Source: an uncultured Desulfobulbus sp.
GTDB lineage: Bacteria > Desulfobacterota > Desulfobulbia > Desulfobulbales > Desulfobulbaceae
Assembly: GCF_963664075.1 (NCBI RefSeq)
Contig: NZ_OY760916.1
Coordinates: 3,679,001-3,743,000 of the forward strand
Length of the DNA stretch: 64,000 nt
Direction: 5' to 3'
How positions within the stretch are numbered: the stretch's first letter is position 1; each line of letters starts with the position of its first letter. Position numbers and translations under genes: made by a program. The notes under the pieces were generated by a model, which did no database searches, had not been told where the DNA came from, and worked only from the letters and a program-made list of their open reading frames with translations. Below, in pieces: positions 36,041 through 47,429 of the stretch.

Positions 36041-37471
36041 TTAGGTACACTCCAAACCGCTCCCTTCGGCCACCAAAGTGCGGCCGGTGGAGATCACCGC
36101 CCGAAAAAATGCGTCGATTTCAGCTCTATCGACATTGATATTGGTAATAAGCAGCCGCATAACCAGTTCGCCATTGACCAGCCCCGTCCCCACCAGTGTT
36201 TGCCCACTACGATGCAACCTATTGCGCAGGGTGGTGGTAAAAGCTGCGTGCTCGCTTCCATGGGGGGGCCGAAAACGAAAGCAAAGATTAAACGACTCCC
36301 TGGGTACGACCAGCTCTAAATCATCAGCTTGGGTAATCTGCTCTTCTGCATAGTGGCACAATTCCAAATATTTTTCCACCCGAGCGGCCAACCCTGCCTG
36401 CCCATAAAATTTCCAGTCAAGAAACCATTTCAGACTGTCCACACGGCGCCCGCACTGCAATGACATGGTTCCCAGATCGCGGACCTCGCCGTCCTCCCCC
36501 TCACGAAAAATATAACTTTCATCACCCGAGCTGCAGACCTCACGTAACACATGGGGACGTCGGTTAAATAAAAGCACATTACACATCAGGGCAGCACCCA
36601 GCATTTTATGAAAATCGAGGGTGAACGAATCCGCCTGCTCAAGAAACGGTACAAATTGTTTTCTCAGGGATTCGCTTAAAATTACAGCTCCGCCCCAGGC
36701 ACCATCCACGTGCAGCCAGAACCTATAACGATCACGCAATGTCAAAAGCGGTTCAATCGGATCATAGGCTCCACGGACTGTTGTCCCGGCAGTGGCTGCG
36801 ACCCAGAAAGGAATACCTCCCTCGTCCACCACCCGTTGTATTTCCTGCTCAAGAATCTCCATGCGCATTCGTCCATGCTCGTTAACTGGGATCTTGATCA
36901 GATGATGAGCACCCAGGCCAAGAATATTGGCGGCCCTGTCCATTGAGTAATGGGCATCGGCATTGACAAAACCAAAAAGCTCTGGACGCCCGAAAAGACC
37001 TGTATTTTTAATATCGCCGGTAAGAGTATTGCGTGCCGCCATCATGGCAATCATGTTGGCATTGGATGACCCGGTGGTCATCTGGCCACTGCCGTTTTTG
37101 AACCCCACCAGATCCAGCATGGTCCGCAGCATGTATTTTTCCATCAAGGTGGAGACCGGCGCGGTCTCATAGGTGCAGGCCGAGGTATTTGTTATGGCTG
37201 CGACCATTTCTCCAATGATGGAAGGCGGGTTGGCACCTGCCCACATGCGATTCACATACCCCGGATGATTGGTTTTGACCGCGTAGGCCAGATATTGCTC
37301 GACCCAATCAAAAAGTGCATCCCAATCGCCCTGTTGTCCCTGTTGTTCGAGATGCAACCGCTGCCGTAACAGCTCCGGTTCCAGGTAGTCGACAAAATTG
37401 CCGGTTTCCCGTTCCTGAGCGTAACGAGCAAGCACCTGCAACAACCGCTCGAAGATTTTTTCCTGCTTCAT
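36041..37471 (-). CDS. Group II pyridoxal-phosphate-dependent decarboxylase
   Basis: 476 residues. The PLP lysine lies in DSFTLDFHKMLGAALMC, with HVDGAWGGAVI holding the Asp that contacts the pyridine ring and TAGTTVRGAYDPI the phosphate-loop region. HYSMDRAANILGLG supplies the stacking His. The length and motifs fit the glutamate/cysteine-sulfinate/2,4-diaminobutyrate decarboxylase group; the substrate is undetermined. Its end is 13 bases from the HTH gene. It lies upstream of the polyamine genes on the same strand but 2.7 kb away, so a polyamine role is only possible. Confidence 0.85.
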   Translation of the reverse strand: MKQEKIFERLLQVLARYAQERETGNFVDYLEPELLRQRLHLEQQGQQGDWDALFDWVEQYLAYAVKTNHPGYVNRMWAGANPPSIIGEMVAAITNTSACTYETAPVSTLMEKYMLRTMLDLVGFKNGSGQMTTGSSNANMIAMMAARNTLTGDIKNTGLFGRPELFGFVNADAHYSMDRAANILGLGAHHLIKIPVNEHGRMRMEILEQEIQRVVDEGGIPFWVAATAGTTVRGAYDPIEPLLTLRDRYRFWLHVDGAWGGAVILSESLRKQFVPFLEQADSFTLDFHKMLGAALMCNVLLFNRRPHVLREVCSSGDESYIFREGEDGEVRDLGTMSLQCGRRVDSLKWFLDWKFYGQAGLAARVEKYLELCHYAEEQITQADDLELVVPRESFNLCFRFRPPHGSEHAAFTTTLRNRLHRSGQTLVGTGLVNGELVMRLLITNINVDRAEIDAFFRAVISTGRTLVAEGSGLECT

Positions 37472-38110
37472 TCGTCCCGTGAATGCTCCCTGTGATCAGT
37501 GCCCTTTGTCGCCTGCCTGCGTTTGGCACAGGCGATTTTCTTTGCATCGCAAAGCAATGTGTACAACTTGTCCCTCAATATCCTTCGAGAAGATCAAGCC
37601 TGTTTCTTTCGACTGGTGCAACACAAAACGATCATGCACTGTCGTCTATTTCCGGCTGTTTCTCTGAAGATTCCATGGTCGGGGAGGTATACAAAGCCTT
37701 CACAAGTGCCACTTTTGAATAAACATTCAAAAGTGAGAAGGAATGTGACTATTTACGATGCCATCACAATTCAAAATAACGCAACCTGAAAGCACCCCGG
37801 CGAAAGGAGATCAACTGCCGGGTGGAAAACTATCTACTACTGGCGTTTTTGCAAGGCCGTTTCCCGGAAAATAGCTGCAGACGATTCCGTCCCCCTGGGC
37901 AGCAAAAAATCTGAAAAACGTGCAAAATCGATTGCTCATATACTACAGGGAGAACGGATAATCGAATAGAAATTGGCCCAAATGAGTAAGTTACACTAGG
38001 AAGAAGACGTTTAAGAAGGGATTAATCGGTTGAATTTCCCGGAAGGCAAAGCATGATAAAAAATTGCAACAGCACGAATTCCCGTACAAACACAAGCACA
38101 TCCCGCCATT
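37472..38110. other. About 640 bases with no convincing gene
   Basis: No ORF here has a good ribosome site or recognisable similarity. A perfect hairpin CACTTTTGAAT (37710-37720) / ATTCAAAAGTG (37725-37735) is present. The region separates the DUF4388 gene end from the decarboxylase start, so it holds the decarboxylase promoter. Confidence 0.45.
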
Positions 38111-38659
38111 TCAGGGTGCATTAAGGGTATCGAGATAGATCATTCCCTCAAGCAGTAAATGATCGACGCGCTCCTGGAACTGGCTCACGGCCCCTATCGG
38201 TTCTTCACCCGGATAAAAAGCAAAGGATCCCTCCTGCCAGGCAAGGGATTCGTAGAAGGCTCGCTTTACCTGCTGCCCCAATGAATCGTCCAGATGCTGG
38301 GGATTGACATACCCATGCTCTATCAGAAGCTGGCCAAGAGGCCGCGGCGGAGAGCTCTGCTCATGTAACTGAAGGCATTCTTCCAGTTGAGCCGGGGTAA
38401 TCACCCCATTTTCTAGAAGAAGCGCACCAATTCGATGGGGATTAACCCGCAGGGTTCCATGGACAAAGATCCCTGCAGAAAAATAAAAATCCCCATCATT
38501 ATTCTGGGCCCGCACCACCAATTTACCCGTGAGAGCTGCCAGATCAATGAGTTGAAAGATATTATCCAGACTCACGGCAGCAATATTGCCCTGAAACCCA
38601 ATTGAATCCATGTTTTTTCTGGACTCAGTATTTGACGTCTGACCAAAGCCAACAGACAT
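38111..38659 (-). CDS. DUF4388-domain protein
   Basis: 182 residues; the ATG at 38659 has GGAGA nine bases upstream, and an ATG at 38611 is the likely domain start. Residues 20-75 are DUF4388 (GFQGNIAAVSLDNIFQLIDLA, then TGKLVVRA), also called PATAN, linked to two-component and motility regulators. Residues 78-135 resemble the N-terminal domain of type II/IV secretion ATPases (GALLLENGVITPAQLEECL). Likely a cytosolic scaffold or regulator. Confidence 0.8.
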   Translation of the reverse strand: MSVGFGQTSNTESRKNMDSIGFQGNIAAVSLDNIFQLIDLAALTGKLVVRAQNNDGDFYFSAGIFVHGTLRVNPHRIGALLLENGVITPAQLEECLQLHEQSSPPRPLGQLLIEHGYVNPQHLDDSLGQQVKRAFYESLAWQEGSFAFYPGEEPIGAVSQFQERVDHLLLEGMIYLDTLNAP

Positions 38660-38744
38660 GAGATAGATTCTCCATAGACAAAAGACATAACATGCAGCAC
38701 ATGTATCTACTTTTGCATGTTCCTGAAGAATGTCAAGGATTCAG

Positions 38745-39941
38745 TCATTCTACCTGGGTGATCCCCTCTGGCCCCTGGGTTAAAGGCTGCGGTCCGGCCT
38801 CACCTAACACGAAGGTGTTCTCAATACCAATGGCGCCCTCTGCAAAAACGAATTTTGGCTCAAGAGCAAAGGTCATTCCCGCTGCCAGAGGCATCTTCAC
38901 CCCTTTGGCAAAGATAGGGTACTCGTCCAGCTCAAGCCCAACACCATGTCCGACAAAACGAACCCGATCCATCCCCATCCCCATATAATGTTCAGCCAAG
39001 CCCATCTCTTCGGCCACAGCCAGCGAGCGCGCGTAGACCTCTTCGCACAGTACCCCTGGGCGCATCATCTGCACCAGCTCCTCCTGAATTTTCAGCGCAG
39101 CAGCATGGGCCTGGCGCAATAGCGGCGAAACATCGCCCATGACAAACATGCGGGCGCAATCAGCAGTGTAGCCGTTAACCACACAGGTGTAGTCGATATA
39201 AATGATCTCATCTCTGGCAATTGTTTTCCAGCCCGCACCGTGGGGATTATTGGCCGGAGTCAACCCAGGGCCTCCCACCGGTCCGTCAAAGTAGGTTGGG
39301 GCAGCACCGCTGGCACCGGTGTTGACATTGCCCATGAAGAAATCCTGATTAAAAGCGCGCATCTTGGAGCAGCCGCTGTAGCCACCCCGACGCAGGCTGG
39401 CCTCAAAGAGGCTGGCCAGTTCAATTTCGCTCATGCCTTCGCGCAACCAACCGGGGACCTCGGCAAAAACCGAATCGAGGACCGCGCAGGAATGCAGCAT
39501 CAACTCCAGTTCATAGGGTGACTTGATGGTGCGAATACGTTTAACGCTATCAGAGATATCGCTGAAGGAGGTTTCCTGAAAAACTTTATCGTAAAATTTC
39601 CAGGTATTGTAGGGGATAATATCCAGCTCAAGCCCTATCTTTTCCTGGGCAAAGCCCTTTTCCTCCAACAAAGCCGGAATGGCTTTCAGGCTCTTCACCT
39701 CAAGAATCTCTTCCAGTGGAGATTCTGTACAGGCTCGGGCAAAACTTTTGCGCACCATGAAAAGCGGCTTGCCTGCGCGCGGTATAAAAAGATGGCCGGA
39801 CTGAGAGGTACCACTGAAGTAGAACAGGTTGGTATGGTGGATGATCAAGGCTCCATCAAGATCCAGCTGATCGATGATCGTCTGAAACTGCGCGATGCGG
39901 GCATCAATCTCAGATTTAGGGGTATAGCGCATCTCTTGCAT
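38745..39941 (-). CDS. M24-family metallopeptidase (creatinase/Xaa-Pro peptidase-like)
   Basis: 398 residues. An N-terminal creatinase-like domain (about 10-145) is followed by the pita-bread domain. Metal-site text includes IIYIDYTCVVNGYTADCARMF (Asp pair), VRFVGHGVGLELDEYP (His), GMTFALEPKFVF (Glu) and GIENTFVL (Glu). It differs from the pepP gene at 21573 and is probably a dipeptidase or related hydrolase. It lies downstream of nspC on the same strand with a hairpin-bearing gap, so it is probably a separate unit. An alternative start is at 39932. Confidence 0.85.
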   Translation of the reverse strand: MQEMRYTPKSEIDARIAQFQTIIDQLDLDGALIIHHTNLFYFSGTSQSGHLFIPRAGKPLFMVRKSFARACTESPLEEILEVKSLKAIPALLEEKGFAQEKIGLELDIIPYNTWKFYDKVFQETSFSDISDSVKRIRTIKSPYELELMLHSCAVLDSVFAEVPGWLREGMSEIELASLFEASLRRGGYSGCSKMRAFNQDFFMGNVNTGASGAAPTYFDGPVGGPGLTPANNPHGAGWKTIARDEIIYIDYTCVVNGYTADCARMFVMGDVSPLLRQAHAAALKIQEELVQMMRPGVLCEEVYARSLAVAEEMGLAEHYMGMGMDRVRFVGHGVGLELDEYPIFAKGVKMPLAAGMTFALEPKFVFAEGAIGIENTFVLGEAGPQPLTQGPEGITQVE

Positions 39942-40120
39942 GAATATCGCTCCCGACTGAAGGTTTAGTTAGGTTCCGACTCTTCCAATGCTGCATAGAT
40001 GACAAAGCTGTCTTGCCAGCTCCCTCTGTGGGGAAGGCACTTCATTAGCTGACAAAACAAGGAGTTAGCAGGAAAGATCTTAGAAAACTAGTCTTCAACC
40101 CAGGTTCTGTCAATGAAAGA

Positions 40121-40172
40121 TCCTGAATCCGTGACGGCGGGTGGGCACTGATCAATGCTCACGGATTCAGGA
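40121..40172. repeat. Dispersed palindromic repeat C (best copy)
   Basis: TCCTGAATCCGTGA (40121-40134) and TCACGGATTCAGGA (40159-40172) are perfect 14-bp arms around a 24-base loop with CGGCGGGTGGGCACT. The left arm plus loop matches the element at 31998-32049. It lies between nspC and the M24 peptidase and may be a transcript-end or stability hairpin. Confidence 0.75.
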
Positions 40173-40227
40173 AAGATGAAAACATCCTCCAAGAAAGGGA
40201 CTTCTGCACACCGATGGCAGGCGCAAA

Positions 40228-41417
40228 TCAGGAAAGGCGGTTTTTGAAATCCTGGTAGTCAAAACGCCGGACCAGGAAACAGGTATCTTTTTCAGGTTGA
40301 TAGCGCATGATCGCGGGCAGTTGCACCCCATTAAAGGTATTCGTCTTGACCATGGTATAGATGGCCATATCGGTGAAGACGACCTTGTCACCGGCCACCA
40401 AAGGACGATCAAAGGAATACTCGCCCGCCACATCACCCGCCAGGCAGGAAAGTCCACCGATACGACAGGTCCAGGACTTCTCTCCAGGCTCACCAGCCCC
40501 CACAATATGCGGTCGATAGGGCATTTCCAGTACATCTGGCATGTGTGCGGGCACAGAGCCATCGATGATGACCACCGGCATATCCGCAGCCACCACGTCA
40601 AGCACGCTTGCCACCAGATAGCCGCTGTTCAGGGCCACGGCTTCTCCGGGCTCCAGGTAGACCTGCACCTGCCATTTTTTCTGGAATCGCAGAATAATGT
40701 TGATGAGCAGGTCAAGATCATAGCCAGGACGGGTGATATGATGGCCACCGCCAAAATTCACGTAGTCCATCTGGCCCAGGACATCGCCCCAGGAGGCTTC
40801 AACCGCTGCCACGGTACGCTCAAGACAGTCGGCATCCTGCTCACAGAGGTTATGCCAGTGCAGGCCGCTGATCCCGGCAAGCAGTTCGGGACGAAAATCC
40901 GCCCGTCGAATCCCCAGGCGGGACCCAGGCGCACAGGGATCATAGATGGGCGTTGCCCCTTCCGAGTGTTCCGGGTTGATACGCAGGCCAAACTCCAGCT
41001 GACGCCCAGCCTGTACAGCGCTCTCTTGGGCCAGGGAGCGAAAACGCTGCCACTGGTTAAGGGAGTTAAAAACGAGATGATCGCTGGTCATGGCCAGCTC
41101 CCGAATGTCAGCCTCAGAGTAGGCAGCTGCAAAGCTGTGGACCTCACGGGCAAACTCTTCCCGGCCGAGCCTGGCCTCATGCGGCGAGCTGCAGCAGACA
41201 CCATCGAGTGTTTCTCGTAACAGGGGAAAGACCGCATGCATGGCAAAGCATTTCAGCGCCAGAAGGATCTTGCAACCGGTGGCTTTTTTCACCGACTCCA
41301 AAATTGCCAGGTTATCGGTAAGTAAGCCCTCATCCACCACAAAGGCTGGCGTATCAATTATGGCCGGATCAAAACGGTAGCCGATCCGGCCATCAAAACG
41401 CGGGCGATCCGTTTCGC

Positions 41418-41421
<4 letters not shown>
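40228..41421 (-). CDS. nspC: Carboxynorspermidine/carboxyspermidine decarboxylase
   Basis: 397 residues, fold type III PLP decarboxylase. The PLP lysine is in LLALKCFAMH, HWHNLCEQ and NFGGGHHITRPGYD are the phosphate-binding and His regions, and LEPGEAVALNSGY is diagnostic for NspC. It removes CO2 from carboxyspermidine (or carboxynorspermidine) to yield spermidine (or norspermidine). Its start overlaps the end of the upstream synthase gene by 4 bases (ATGA), so translation is coupled. Confidence 0.94.
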
Positions 41422-42608
<1,187 letters not shown>

Positions 42609-42640
42609 GGAAAATCCTCCTTCTTAAAAAAATTAGCAGG

Positions 42641-44569
42641 TTAGCGTTCGAAATAAGTGTAGCCCCGCAGGCCTGCCTCATACACGCTGACCACCTCACG
42701 TCGCTCCTGGGGACTGATTTTTCCCTCGCGCACCGCCTGTTCCGCGGTTTCACGAAAGCGAATAAAGAGGCGTTTGGGATCATACTGGACATAGGAGAGG
42801 ACCTCGGCCACGGTATCGCCCTCCTGCTCGTTAACAAATTCAAACTCGCCCTGATCCTTAATGCGGATGGTGACGATATTGGTATCGCCTAAAAGGTTGT
42901 GCAGATCCCCCAGGGTCTCCTGGTAGGCGCCGACGAGAAAGACACCGAGGATATATTCCTCATAGGGCTTCAGCTCATGCAGGGGCAGGTAATGCTTGAC
43001 CCCTCGCTTATCAATGAACTGGTCGATCTTACCGTCACAGTCGCAGGTGATATCGGCCAGGATCCCTTTACGGGTCGGCTCTTCATCCAGTCGGTGAATC
43101 GGCATGATGGGAAAGAGCTGTTCGATGGCCCAGGAGTCGGGCAGACTCTGGAACACAGAAAAGTTACAGTAATAAAAGTCCGAGAGAATGCGATCCAGGT
43201 CTGAGAGCTCAGCGCCTGGGTTCCGCAGATCCTTGGCGAGGCGGCTGATCCGGTTGATGGTTGTCCAGAAAAGGCGCTCGGCAAGCGACCGCTCTCGCAG
43301 GGTGATCTTTCCGGTCTGAAACAGTCGCCTGGTTTCATCGCGATAAAAGATGGTGTCGTTGAACACCTCCTGAATATTGCGAATGGTCAGATCCTTGAGC
43401 GCCTGATGCATGTATTCCAGCTGGGGCGGACAATCCTCAGGCAGGGTATCCGGCAGGGGATCCGGTTCAAAGCGGGTGACATCGAGAATATTAAACAAAA
43501 GAATCGAATAGTAGGCCACCAGCGCCCGGCCCGACTCAGTGATGATCACCGGCGCGGGAATCTGGGCATCCTCCAGCGAGGTCATGACCGCCTCGACAAT
43601 ATCGGTGCAGTATTCCTTGAGGCTATAGTTGCGGCTGGAGAGAAAATTGGACTGGGAACCATCGTAATCAACGGCCAGACCACCGCCGAGATCAAGATAC
43701 TCGACGCCGGCCCCCTCTTTGGCCAACCCCGCGTACACGCGACAGGCCTCGTTCACCGCTGTACGAATCTCACGGATATTGGAGATCTGGGAGCCCAGAT
43801 GGTAGTGGACCAACTTGAGGCAATCAAGCATACCTGCCTCTTTGAGCATATCCACGGCGTGAATGACCTGGCTGGTATTGAGCCCGAAGATGGAGCGCTC
43901 CCCACCCGATTCCGACCAATGTCCCCCCGCCTGGGCAGAGAGCTTGATACGAATTCCCAGGATCGGCCGCGCCTTGAGTTTTTTGGAGCGCTCGATAATC
44001 AGCGGGAGTTCATCGGGCATCTCCACCACCAGGATACAGGTGTAGCCAATCTTGGTGGCATAGAGCCCCAGATCGATAAATTCCTCATCCTTATAGCCGT
44101 TGCAAATGAGCACCGCCTTTTTATCCCGCATCATCCCCATGGCAGCAATCAGCTCCGCCTTGGAGCCTGCCTCCAGACCATGGTGATAGCGGGAGCCGAA
44201 CTGGGCGATTTTCTCCACCACCTGCTGCTGCTGATTCACCTTGATAGGGTAGGCCCCCATGAACGAGCCTTTGTACCCCAGCTCGCCCATGGCATCCCGA
44301 AAGGTCTCATTCAAGAGGGTAATCTGCGAATCGAGGATGTTTTCAATGCGCAGCAGGACCGGCATATCAAAGCCCCGATCCCGCATACCCCGCGAGACTT
44401 CGGCAATGGACACCGCCCGCCCGGTCTCCCCGGGAGAAGGCGCTACCATCAGGTCACCGTTCTCAGCCACAAAAAAATAGCCACCACTCCATTCCGTGAC
44501 ACCGTAAAGATCAGATGACTTATTGATATTCCAACGTTCCATGGCGTAACTCACCAACGACTCCTCCAA
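42641..44569 (-). CDS. speA: Biosynthetic arginine decarboxylase
   Basis: 642 residues, normal for SpeA. The PLP site YPIKVNQQQQVVEKI, the HYHLGSQISNIREIR segment, LDLGGGLAVDYDGS and the active-site end GAYQETLGDLHNLLGD are all present. It forms agmatine from arginine, the first step towards putrescine. No agmatinase or agmatine deiminase is visible in the window. It leads the polyamine operon, so arginine-derived polyamine synthesis is likely. Confidence 0.96.
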   Translation of the reverse strand: MEESLVSYAMERWNINKSSDLYGVTEWSGGYFFVAENGDLMVAPSPGETGRAVSIAEVSRGMRDRGFDMPVLLRIENILDSQITLLNETFRDAMGELGYKGSFMGAYPIKVNQQQQVVEKIAQFGSRYHHGLEAGSKAELIAAMGMMRDKKAVLICNGYKDEEFIDLGLYATKIGYTCILVVEMPDELPLIIERSKKLKARPILGIRIKLSAQAGGHWSESGGERSIFGLNTSQVIHAVDMLKEAGMLDCLKLVHYHLGSQISNIREIRTAVNEACRVYAGLAKEGAGVEYLDLGGGLAVDYDGSQSNFLSSRNYSLKEYCTDIVEAVMTSLEDAQIPAPVIITESGRALVAYYSILLFNILDVTRFEPDPLPDTLPEDCPPQLEYMHQALKDLTIRNIQEVFNDTIFYRDETRRLFQTGKITLRERSLAERLFWTTINRISRLAKDLRNPGAELSDLDRILSDFYYCNFSVFQSLPDSWAIEQLFPIMPIHRLDEEPTRKGILADITCDCDGKIDQFIDKRGVKHYLPLHELKPYEEYILGVFLVGAYQETLGDLHNLLGDTNIVTIRIKDQGEFEFVNEQEGDTVAEVLSYVQYDPKRLFIRFRETAEQAVREGKISPQERREVVSVYEAGLRGYTYFER

Positions 44570-44656
44570 AATGCTGCAGTTCTCTCTATAAAGTCAGATT
44601 GACAGATTTTCTTCAAAACACACAAATTAAGCGAGGATTATTTCCCTCAGAAGCAT

Positions 44657-45775
44657 TCAGCCAAGCAGTTTAATCTCCTGGCTGTTTTCGACAGGCCTAT
44701 GTAACTGCAGCGTTCGCCCGGTGGCCAGAGCCTGTCGATAGGCGGCACCATGCATCTGCACAGGCTTTGCTTTTCTGCGGCACAAACGGGGAAAACGCCA
44801 ACCAACAAAATCCTCAAGCCGTTGCTGTGCCTGCTCAAGAGGCAGCAAAGCTGCGGAGGCAACAGTTCTTCGTATGGGTGGCTGCCTCTGCTCGTCCTCA
44901 ATGCGCTGACGAAACCCGGCCAGGATGCCAAAGAAATAACTGTTGCGGGCTCGAAGACCACTTCCGACGTAGTGATGCCGGTTCTGCTGCCACAGGGTTT
45001 CAAGCCGATTTTCCAGAAAATGATAACAGTGCTCGGCAATGGCGACATTTTCTTCCGGACCGAGCAGCTCGATTGTTTTGACAACACGATCCTGGTCAGG
45101 CTGATAAGTGGATCCACAGATCACCCGTACGCCAAAATGGTCAGCCAGAAGCGTGCAGATCACCTTACGATGGGCCGGCAGTTTTTGCTTACCGGTATTA
45201 ATGCTCCGATGCAAGAGCTGCTGCTCCTGGGCAAGACTTCCAAGATCAAGCTGATGCCGCTCTAAGAGTTCACTGACGCGCTGCATGGCCAGGGCAGCCT
45301 CATGCTCGTTGTCGGAATCGCCCAGTGCCAAGAGTTTACGCACCTTTTCTATAATCCTTCGCCCAGGGGCCGTGCTGCCGCCTGCGACCTGCTCCTCGCT
45401 GAGCTGCACGCATAAATCCGCCCCGGCCCGCTGAAATGACTCATCCACGGCCATTTGGTGACAGGCCTGCTTAAAAAGCGCCCCATGCCCCATCTCCTCC
45501 GTGCCGTACCGTTCGCTACAGAGCTGGTGGGCCATTTCGTGCTTGAGCACCTGCATCGTCAAGGCCCAGGGATGTTCCATGATGAGATAATGGCTCAGCG
45601 TCAAACACCGGTCCCTTGCCGACCAGCTCCCGAGCTGGCGGCGGCTTCTGCTGATGCGAAAAATGGGTTCACTTAAGCAAAGCCCGTACTGATAACAAAT
45701 ATCGCGGTGTTCCCTAATCAGTTGGCTGAGCCAGGCCGCATGCAGTCGGTCATCGAGTTGTGCGGTATCAGTCAT
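44657..45775 (-). CDS. SprT-like metallopeptidase domain fused to DUF2786
   Basis: 372 residues from the ATG at 45775. The N-terminal part has a zinc-peptidase helix LKHEMAHQLCSERYG with HGALFKQACHQMA further on, as in SprT-like domains. Residues about 148-190 are DUF2786 (KVRKLLALGDSDNEHEAALAMQRVSELL), and the rest is helical. SprT domains can cleave proteins bound to DNA in eukaryotic Spartan; bacterial roles are unsettled. The start overlaps the upstream Ste24 gene by 8 bases, so the two proteases are translationally coupled. Confidence 0.8.
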   Translation of the reverse strand: MTDTAQLDDRLHAAWLSQLIREHRDICYQYGLCLSEPIFRISRSRRQLGSWSARDRCLTLSHYLIMEHPWALTMQVLKHEMAHQLCSERYGTEEMGHGALFKQACHQMAVDESFQRAGADLCVQLSEEQVAGGSTAPGRRIIEKVRKLLALGDSDNEHEAALAMQRVSELLERHQLDLGSLAQEQQLLHRSINTGKQKLPAHRKVICTLLADHFGVRVICGSTYQPDQDRVVKTIELLGPEENVAIAEHCYHFLENRLETLWQQNRHHYVGSGLRARNSYFFGILAGFRQRIEDEQRQPPIRRTVASAALLPLEQAQQRLEDFVGWRFPRLCRRKAKPVQMHGAAYRQALATGRTLQLHRPVENSQEIKLLG

Positions 45776-47033
45776 GACCGCCTGCTGGCTGCTGCCGCAG
45801 GGCCTGAATGCGGGCAAGCACTGGCGGATGGCTGTAATTCAAAAAGACATTGAGCGGATGCGGGGTCAGGTTGTTGAGGTTGGAAACGCTGAGTTTTTTG
45901 AGTCCGCGGATAAGCGCTTCATTCCCACAGACCTCTTGCAAAGTCTGGGCAGCATAGGCATCGGCCTGATATTCGTTGCGCCGCGAAAATTGATGAAAAA
46001 ACACCCCTACAACCAGAGAGATCGGCGTATAGAGAAAACCAAAAAAAATAAGTGAGCCATAGACAGAGACATGCTCCATGCCAAAAGCTGCAAACAGCCC
46101 CTGATTCTGCAAAAAGAGGGAAAGGATGAAAAACATCAGGCCGGTCTGCAAAACCGAGAGCACCATCATAGCTGGAATATGTCGCAGCTTGTAATGCCCC
46201 ATCTCATGCGCCAGAACAGCAAGCAGTTCATTCTCCTCAAGTTTTTCGAGCAGAGTATCAAAAAAGACAATGCGCCGGAAGCGGCCAAACCCGGTAAAAA
46301 AAGCGTTGGCCCGGTTGGATCGCTTTGAGCCATCCATGGTATAAATCCCCTGTATGGCAAATCGCTGCTGCCTGGCATACTCGGTGATTTTTTCCTTCAA
46401 CGGCCCCTCGGCAAGCGGCACGAACTTGTTAAACAGAGGCATAATCACCACTGGAGCCAAAAACTGCATCACAACTATAAACAGCACGACTGCCAGCCAG
46501 CAATAGAACCAGGCGAACTGACCGCTGCTGGAAAAAAACCAGAGAATTGCAGCCAACAATGGCCCTCCGAGTACGACAACCAGCACCATGGCTTTGAACT
46601 GATCCAGGACAAAGGTCTGCCAGGTGGTGGTATTGAATCCAAAACGCTCTTCCAGAACAAAGGTCGAATACAGGGAAAAGGGCAACTGAACCACCGAGCT
46701 GAGGAGCCCGAGCAGCGCCGTAAACACCAGGCCGGTGACAATTTCGCCCTGCCCCAGACTCCTGGCAAACAAATCCAGCCAATTAAATCCCCCGGCAACA
46801 ATAAAACCTATCGTCAAAACCAGACTCCAACTCGCCTGAACCAGGGAGAAACGAGTCGTTGCCCGGGTATACTCCTGCGATCGTGCATACTCCTTGGCAT
46901 CAAAGACATCTGCAAACTCCCCTGGAAGCTCAGGAGAGAGGCATCGCAGGTTCAAGAGAGAGACGATCAGATCCAACAGGTAGCCGAGCAGAAGAACAGA
47001 GAGAATAAAAGCAAGATAGGTCGTGCCAGTCAT
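45768..47033 (-). CDS. M48 membrane metalloprotease (Ste24/HtpX type)
   Basis: 421 residues from the ATG at 47033; an upstream start at 47063 adds ten residues. About seven membrane helices are visible. The zinc motif is AVLAHEMGHYKLRH (HExxH) and the third ligand Glu lies in RRNEYQADAYAAQ. RFGFNTTTWQTFVLDQFK is characteristic of the CAAX-protease/Ste24 subgroup. Bacterial relatives act in inner-membrane protein quality control. It is the first gene of the Ste24-SprT pair, followed by the polyamine operon after 87 bases. Confidence 0.9.
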   Translation of the reverse strand: MTGTTYLAFILSVLLLGYLLDLIVSLLNLRCLSPELPGEFADVFDAKEYARSQEYTRATTRFSLVQASWSLVLTIGFIVAGGFNWLDLFARSLGQGEIVTGLVFTALLGLLSSVVQLPFSLYSTFVLEERFGFNTTTWQTFVLDQFKAMVLVVVLGGPLLAAILWFFSSSGQFAWFYCWLAVVLFIVVMQFLAPVVIMPLFNKFVPLAEGPLKEKITEYARQQRFAIQGIYTMDGSKRSNRANAFFTGFGRFRRIVFFDTLLEKLEENELLAVLAHEMGHYKLRHIPAMMVLSVLQTGLMFFILSLFLQNQGLFAAFGMEHVSVYGSLIFFGFLYTPISLVVGVFFHQFSRRNEYQADAYAAQTLQEVCGNEALIRGLKKLSVSNLNNLTPHPLNVFLNYSHPPVLARIQALRQQPAGGHD

Positions 47034-47429
47034 AAAGAATCCGTGGGGCTTTGCATCGGCCAAAAATCGGAATCGATGCTCTTAATGAAGATTACAACAA
47101 GGTGCAAGCCATTTATCCCTTCAAGCTGTAATTTATTTACATCCGAGGTTCGCAGAGATAGAGCACGTTCTGTGGCTGCATGTATTTGCTTGGTGTAGAG
47201 TCAAGGGACGTGATGTTTGACCATGAACAGGCCTCAGGTCACCGCAGACGTTGCGGTCTTGATCAAGCAAGCAGTTCCCTGAACTGCCCTCCAAGTATGA
47301 CAGTTTTTTTCTCGGCAAACAACCCCTGCTGAACCATTCCCTGCAGCTGTGGCTTTTTCTACAAAAAAACAGTACCTTTCCCAAAAGACGCTGACCTCTC
47401 TTTCAGATAACTTCACCCTGGTGCCCCCC
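47034..47429. other. Intergenic divergent control region
   Basis: About 400 bases between the minus-strand Ste24 gene and the plus-strand membrane-anchored protein. No gene, repeat or convincing promoter was identified. Confidence 0.4.

Noticed and set aside
40297..41220. A 307-codon plus-strand ORF opposite nspC
   Set aside because: Antisense shadow of a clear nspC gene; no ribosome site.
43406..44518. A 370-codon plus-strand ORF opposite speA
   Set aside because: Antisense to the well-supported arginine decarboxylase gene; His/Gly-rich composition is typical of reversed codons.
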